Assembly (NCBI GenBank): GCA_002372135.1
Contig: DFIN01000045.1
Coordinates: 1 to 8,544 of the forward strand
Length of the DNA: 8,544 bases
Direction of reading: 5' to 3'
Origin: Bacteroidales bacterium UBA3696
GTDB taxonomy: Bacteria; Bacteroidota; Bacteroidia; Bacteroidales; Paludibacteraceae
This document shows positions 7,609 to 8,544 of this stretch, one piece after another; position 1 is the first letter of the stretch; the number at the start of each line of letters is the position of its first letter. The notes under the pieces were generated by a model, which was not told the DNA's origin, did no database searches, and worked only from the letters and a program-made list of their open reading frames with translations. Position numbers and translations under genes: made by a program.

Positions 7609-7638
7609 CAAAAGTACTACAAAAACACAATGCGCAAA
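7609..7638 (-). promoter_or_regulatory. Probable Bacteroidota-type promoter for eno and the following genes
   Basis: On the minus strand TTTG (7638-7635) is followed after 18 bases by TACTTTTG (7616-7609). TACTTTTG matches the Bacteroidota -7 consensus TAnnTTTG exactly, and the TTTG sits close to the expected -33 position. Both elements lie inside identical copies of CTTTTGCGC (plus-strand GCGCAAAAG at 7606-7614 and 7632-7640), offset by exactly 26 bases. A transcript from here would have a leader of roughly 90 bases before eno's ATG. The match is by eye; no start site is demonstrated. Confidence 0.65.
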
Positions 7639-7678
7639 AGAAAAAACGAAAAATCGGCACAGGTATGGGAAACGCGCG

Positions 7679-7716
7679 AAAAAACGGCGCAGGAGCGTTC
7701 GATAACGTCCTGCGCC
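7679..7716 (-). terminator. Intrinsic terminator after the surface-protein gene
   Basis: A perfect 9-base inverted repeat, GGCGCAGGA (7686-7694) with TCCTGCGCC (7708-7716), encloses a further 4-base stem, CGTT (7696-7699) with AACG (7704-7707). There is a single bulged G and a 4-base loop. On the minus strand the hairpin is followed by one G and then six T (7684-7679), the layout of a Rho-independent terminator. It lies about 48 bases past the stop codon of the gene at 7765 and upstream of the eno promoter, so it separates the two transcription units. Confidence 0.88.
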
Positions 7717-7717
7717 T

Positions 7718-7758
7718 CTCTAACCCGACTCCCCCTCTAAGTTAGAGGGGCAAGGGGG
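7718..7758. repeat. C/G-rich inverted repeat with a nearby direct copy
   Basis: CCCCTCTAA (7732-7740) and TTAGAGGGG (7742-7750) form a near-perfect palindrome with one central base. A direct copy of its core, CTCTAAC, lies at 7718-7724 and can pair instead with GTTAGAG (7741-7747). A second G-run (GGGGG, 7754-7758) could pair with CCCCC (7731-7735). Alternative hairpins are therefore possible between the surface-protein stop and the terminator. It may be a dispersed intergenic repeat of the host or an extra transcript-end structure; one copy cannot decide. Confidence 0.6.
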
Positions 7759-7764
7759 CGTGTG

Positions 7765-8544
7765 TTATAGTCTCTTCCCTTGTGCGTCATATCTTACGCC
7801 GTTGCGCTCGATAATCAGCACGCCGTTGCGGATGTACTTCTTGGCGACACCACTTGGACCGCGGCCGTCCCCGTCCGCATTATAACCACCGGCATCGTAG
7901 AGTTCGCCATCCACTACTTCCAACTCGGTGGTACCTTCCCCTTCCACCACAATGCGAACACGTGGCATAGAAGCATTTGTAGCCGTCGGGTTATAGAAGT
8001 AAGCACGGTAAGCAGGCATGGGATTACCACTTGAGTGCGGATACCAAATCTTATTGTTTGCCAAACCCATCACTTGTTTGCCTGCTGCCGACAATGTACC
8101 GTTACGCAATACACCTACGATGGCTATATCGCCACTCTCTTTGTAGGCGTTGCTGTTTTTGAGATTGTCCACATTGCCGTTCACGACATCGGCAGACGTA
8201 TTGAGTGTTACGTTTTCGAAGGTAAAGTCAGGACCCATATTGCCTGTGGCTTTGACAAGGTAACCTTGACCGGCGTGCATATATCCGGGCGATTTAACCG
8301 CGCGGAAGTGGAAAGTAACATGGTCGTTCTCGTCAGCCGAGCCTTCGGCATAGCGGTACTCATATACCTTGCCGGTCAAGCCGTTGATGTCTAATTGGCT
8401 TTGATCCACGTCAAAGGGAAGACAGAGGGTGTACCAACGTGCATTGCCGTTGTCGGATGTATATGCTACTGAGCGATGGTAGGTTACATCGTAGGTCTGT
8501 CCGTTGAGGGCTTTGATGTTGTTATAGTAGGTTGCATCATCGCG
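7765..8544 (-). CDS. Surface/exported protein, C-terminal 259 residues (start outside window)
   Basis: The frame is open from the right edge to TAA at 7765-7767, giving 259 residues. The apparent start at 8409 is an internal GTG (Val), because 45 further codons lie upstream without a stop, so the gene is cut by the edge. Near the visible start, residues 37-45 read WYTLCLPFD, a motif I recognise from Bacteroidales surface or extracellular proteins. A beta-rich, Gly/Asn/Thr-rich region follows, then VRIVVEGEGTTELEVVDGEL, a Gly/Asp-rich stretch (YNADGDGRG), and a basic-aromatic tail. The tail (about 235-259) has the pattern IRNG.LII.R.G.RYDA.G.R at the very end, similar to short tails on many Bacteroidales exported proteins. 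There are no membrane spans, and the function is unknown. It is transcriptionally separated from eno by a strong terminator. Confidence 0.85.
   Translation of the reverse strand, partial: RDDATYYNNIKALNGQTYDVTYHRSVAYTSDNGNARWYTLCLPFDVDQSQLDINGLTGKVYEYRYAEGSADENDHVTFHFRAVKSPGYMHAGQGYLVKATGNMGPDFTFENVTLNTSADVVNGNVDNLKNSNAYKESGDIAIVGVLRNGTLSAAGKQVMGLANNKIWYPHSSGNPMPAYRAYFYNPTATNASMPRVRIVVEGEGTTELEVVDGELYDAGGYNADGDGRGPSGVAKKYIRNGVLIIERNGVRYDAQGKRL

Noticed and set aside
7543..7740. 65-codon plus-strand open frame in the eno upstream gap
   Set aside because: It runs through the promoter, the terminator hairpin and the repeat, and its composition is that of regulatory DNA; no ribosome-start or family signal.
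8407..8409. GTG at 8409 as the start of the right-edge gene
   Set aside because: The frame stays open for 45 codons to the window edge and the conserved WYTLCLPFD motif lies upstream of this GTG, so it is an internal Val codon.

Overview
The window looks like a chromosomal segment of a Bacteroidales bacterium (phylum Bacteroidota). The evidence is a BSPA-like leucine-rich repeat surface protein, a fused SpmA-SpmB membrane protein, a partial surface protein with a W-Y-T-L-C-L-P-F-D motif, gene starts without Shine-Dalgarno sequences in AT-rich leaders, and a promoter matching the Bacteroidota consensus (TTTG, then TAnnTTTG). The species cannot be named from this stretch.

Every gene lies on the minus strand, so transcription runs from high to low coordinates. 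At the right edge (7765-8544) is the C-terminal part of a surface or exported protein. A strong intrinsic terminator (7679-7716) closes it. The 252-base gap before the next gene also holds a C/G-rich inverted repeat (7718-7758) and a probable promoter (7609-7638).

That promoter appears to start a compact run of six genes. These are enolase (eno, 6205-7512), a multi-spanning GT-C-type glycosyltransferase-like membrane protein (4723-6198), a GT4-family cytosolic glycosyltransferase (3737-4726), a secreted BSPA-like LRR protein (1927-3705), the SpmA-SpmB fusion (682-1914) and recA (1-641, cut by the left edge). Spacings in bases are 6, -4 (an ATGA stop/start overlap), 31, 12 and 40, with no visible terminator between them. 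The run could be one transcript, with recA possibly having its own control.

The two glycosyltransferase genes are tightly coupled and probably work on the same envelope glycan. The LRR protein next to them is a surface protein. Enolase (glycolysis) and RecA (recombination) are housekeeping genes bracketing this envelope block. I see no mobile element, CRISPR array, RNA gene or clear new defence system. The best leads are small-scale: eno and the GT-C gene share a frame with one TAA between them and no ATG start for the latter; a 9-base direct repeat sits in the eno promoter; an octamer tandem repeat fills the recA leader; and the LRR protein contains a duplicated insert module.
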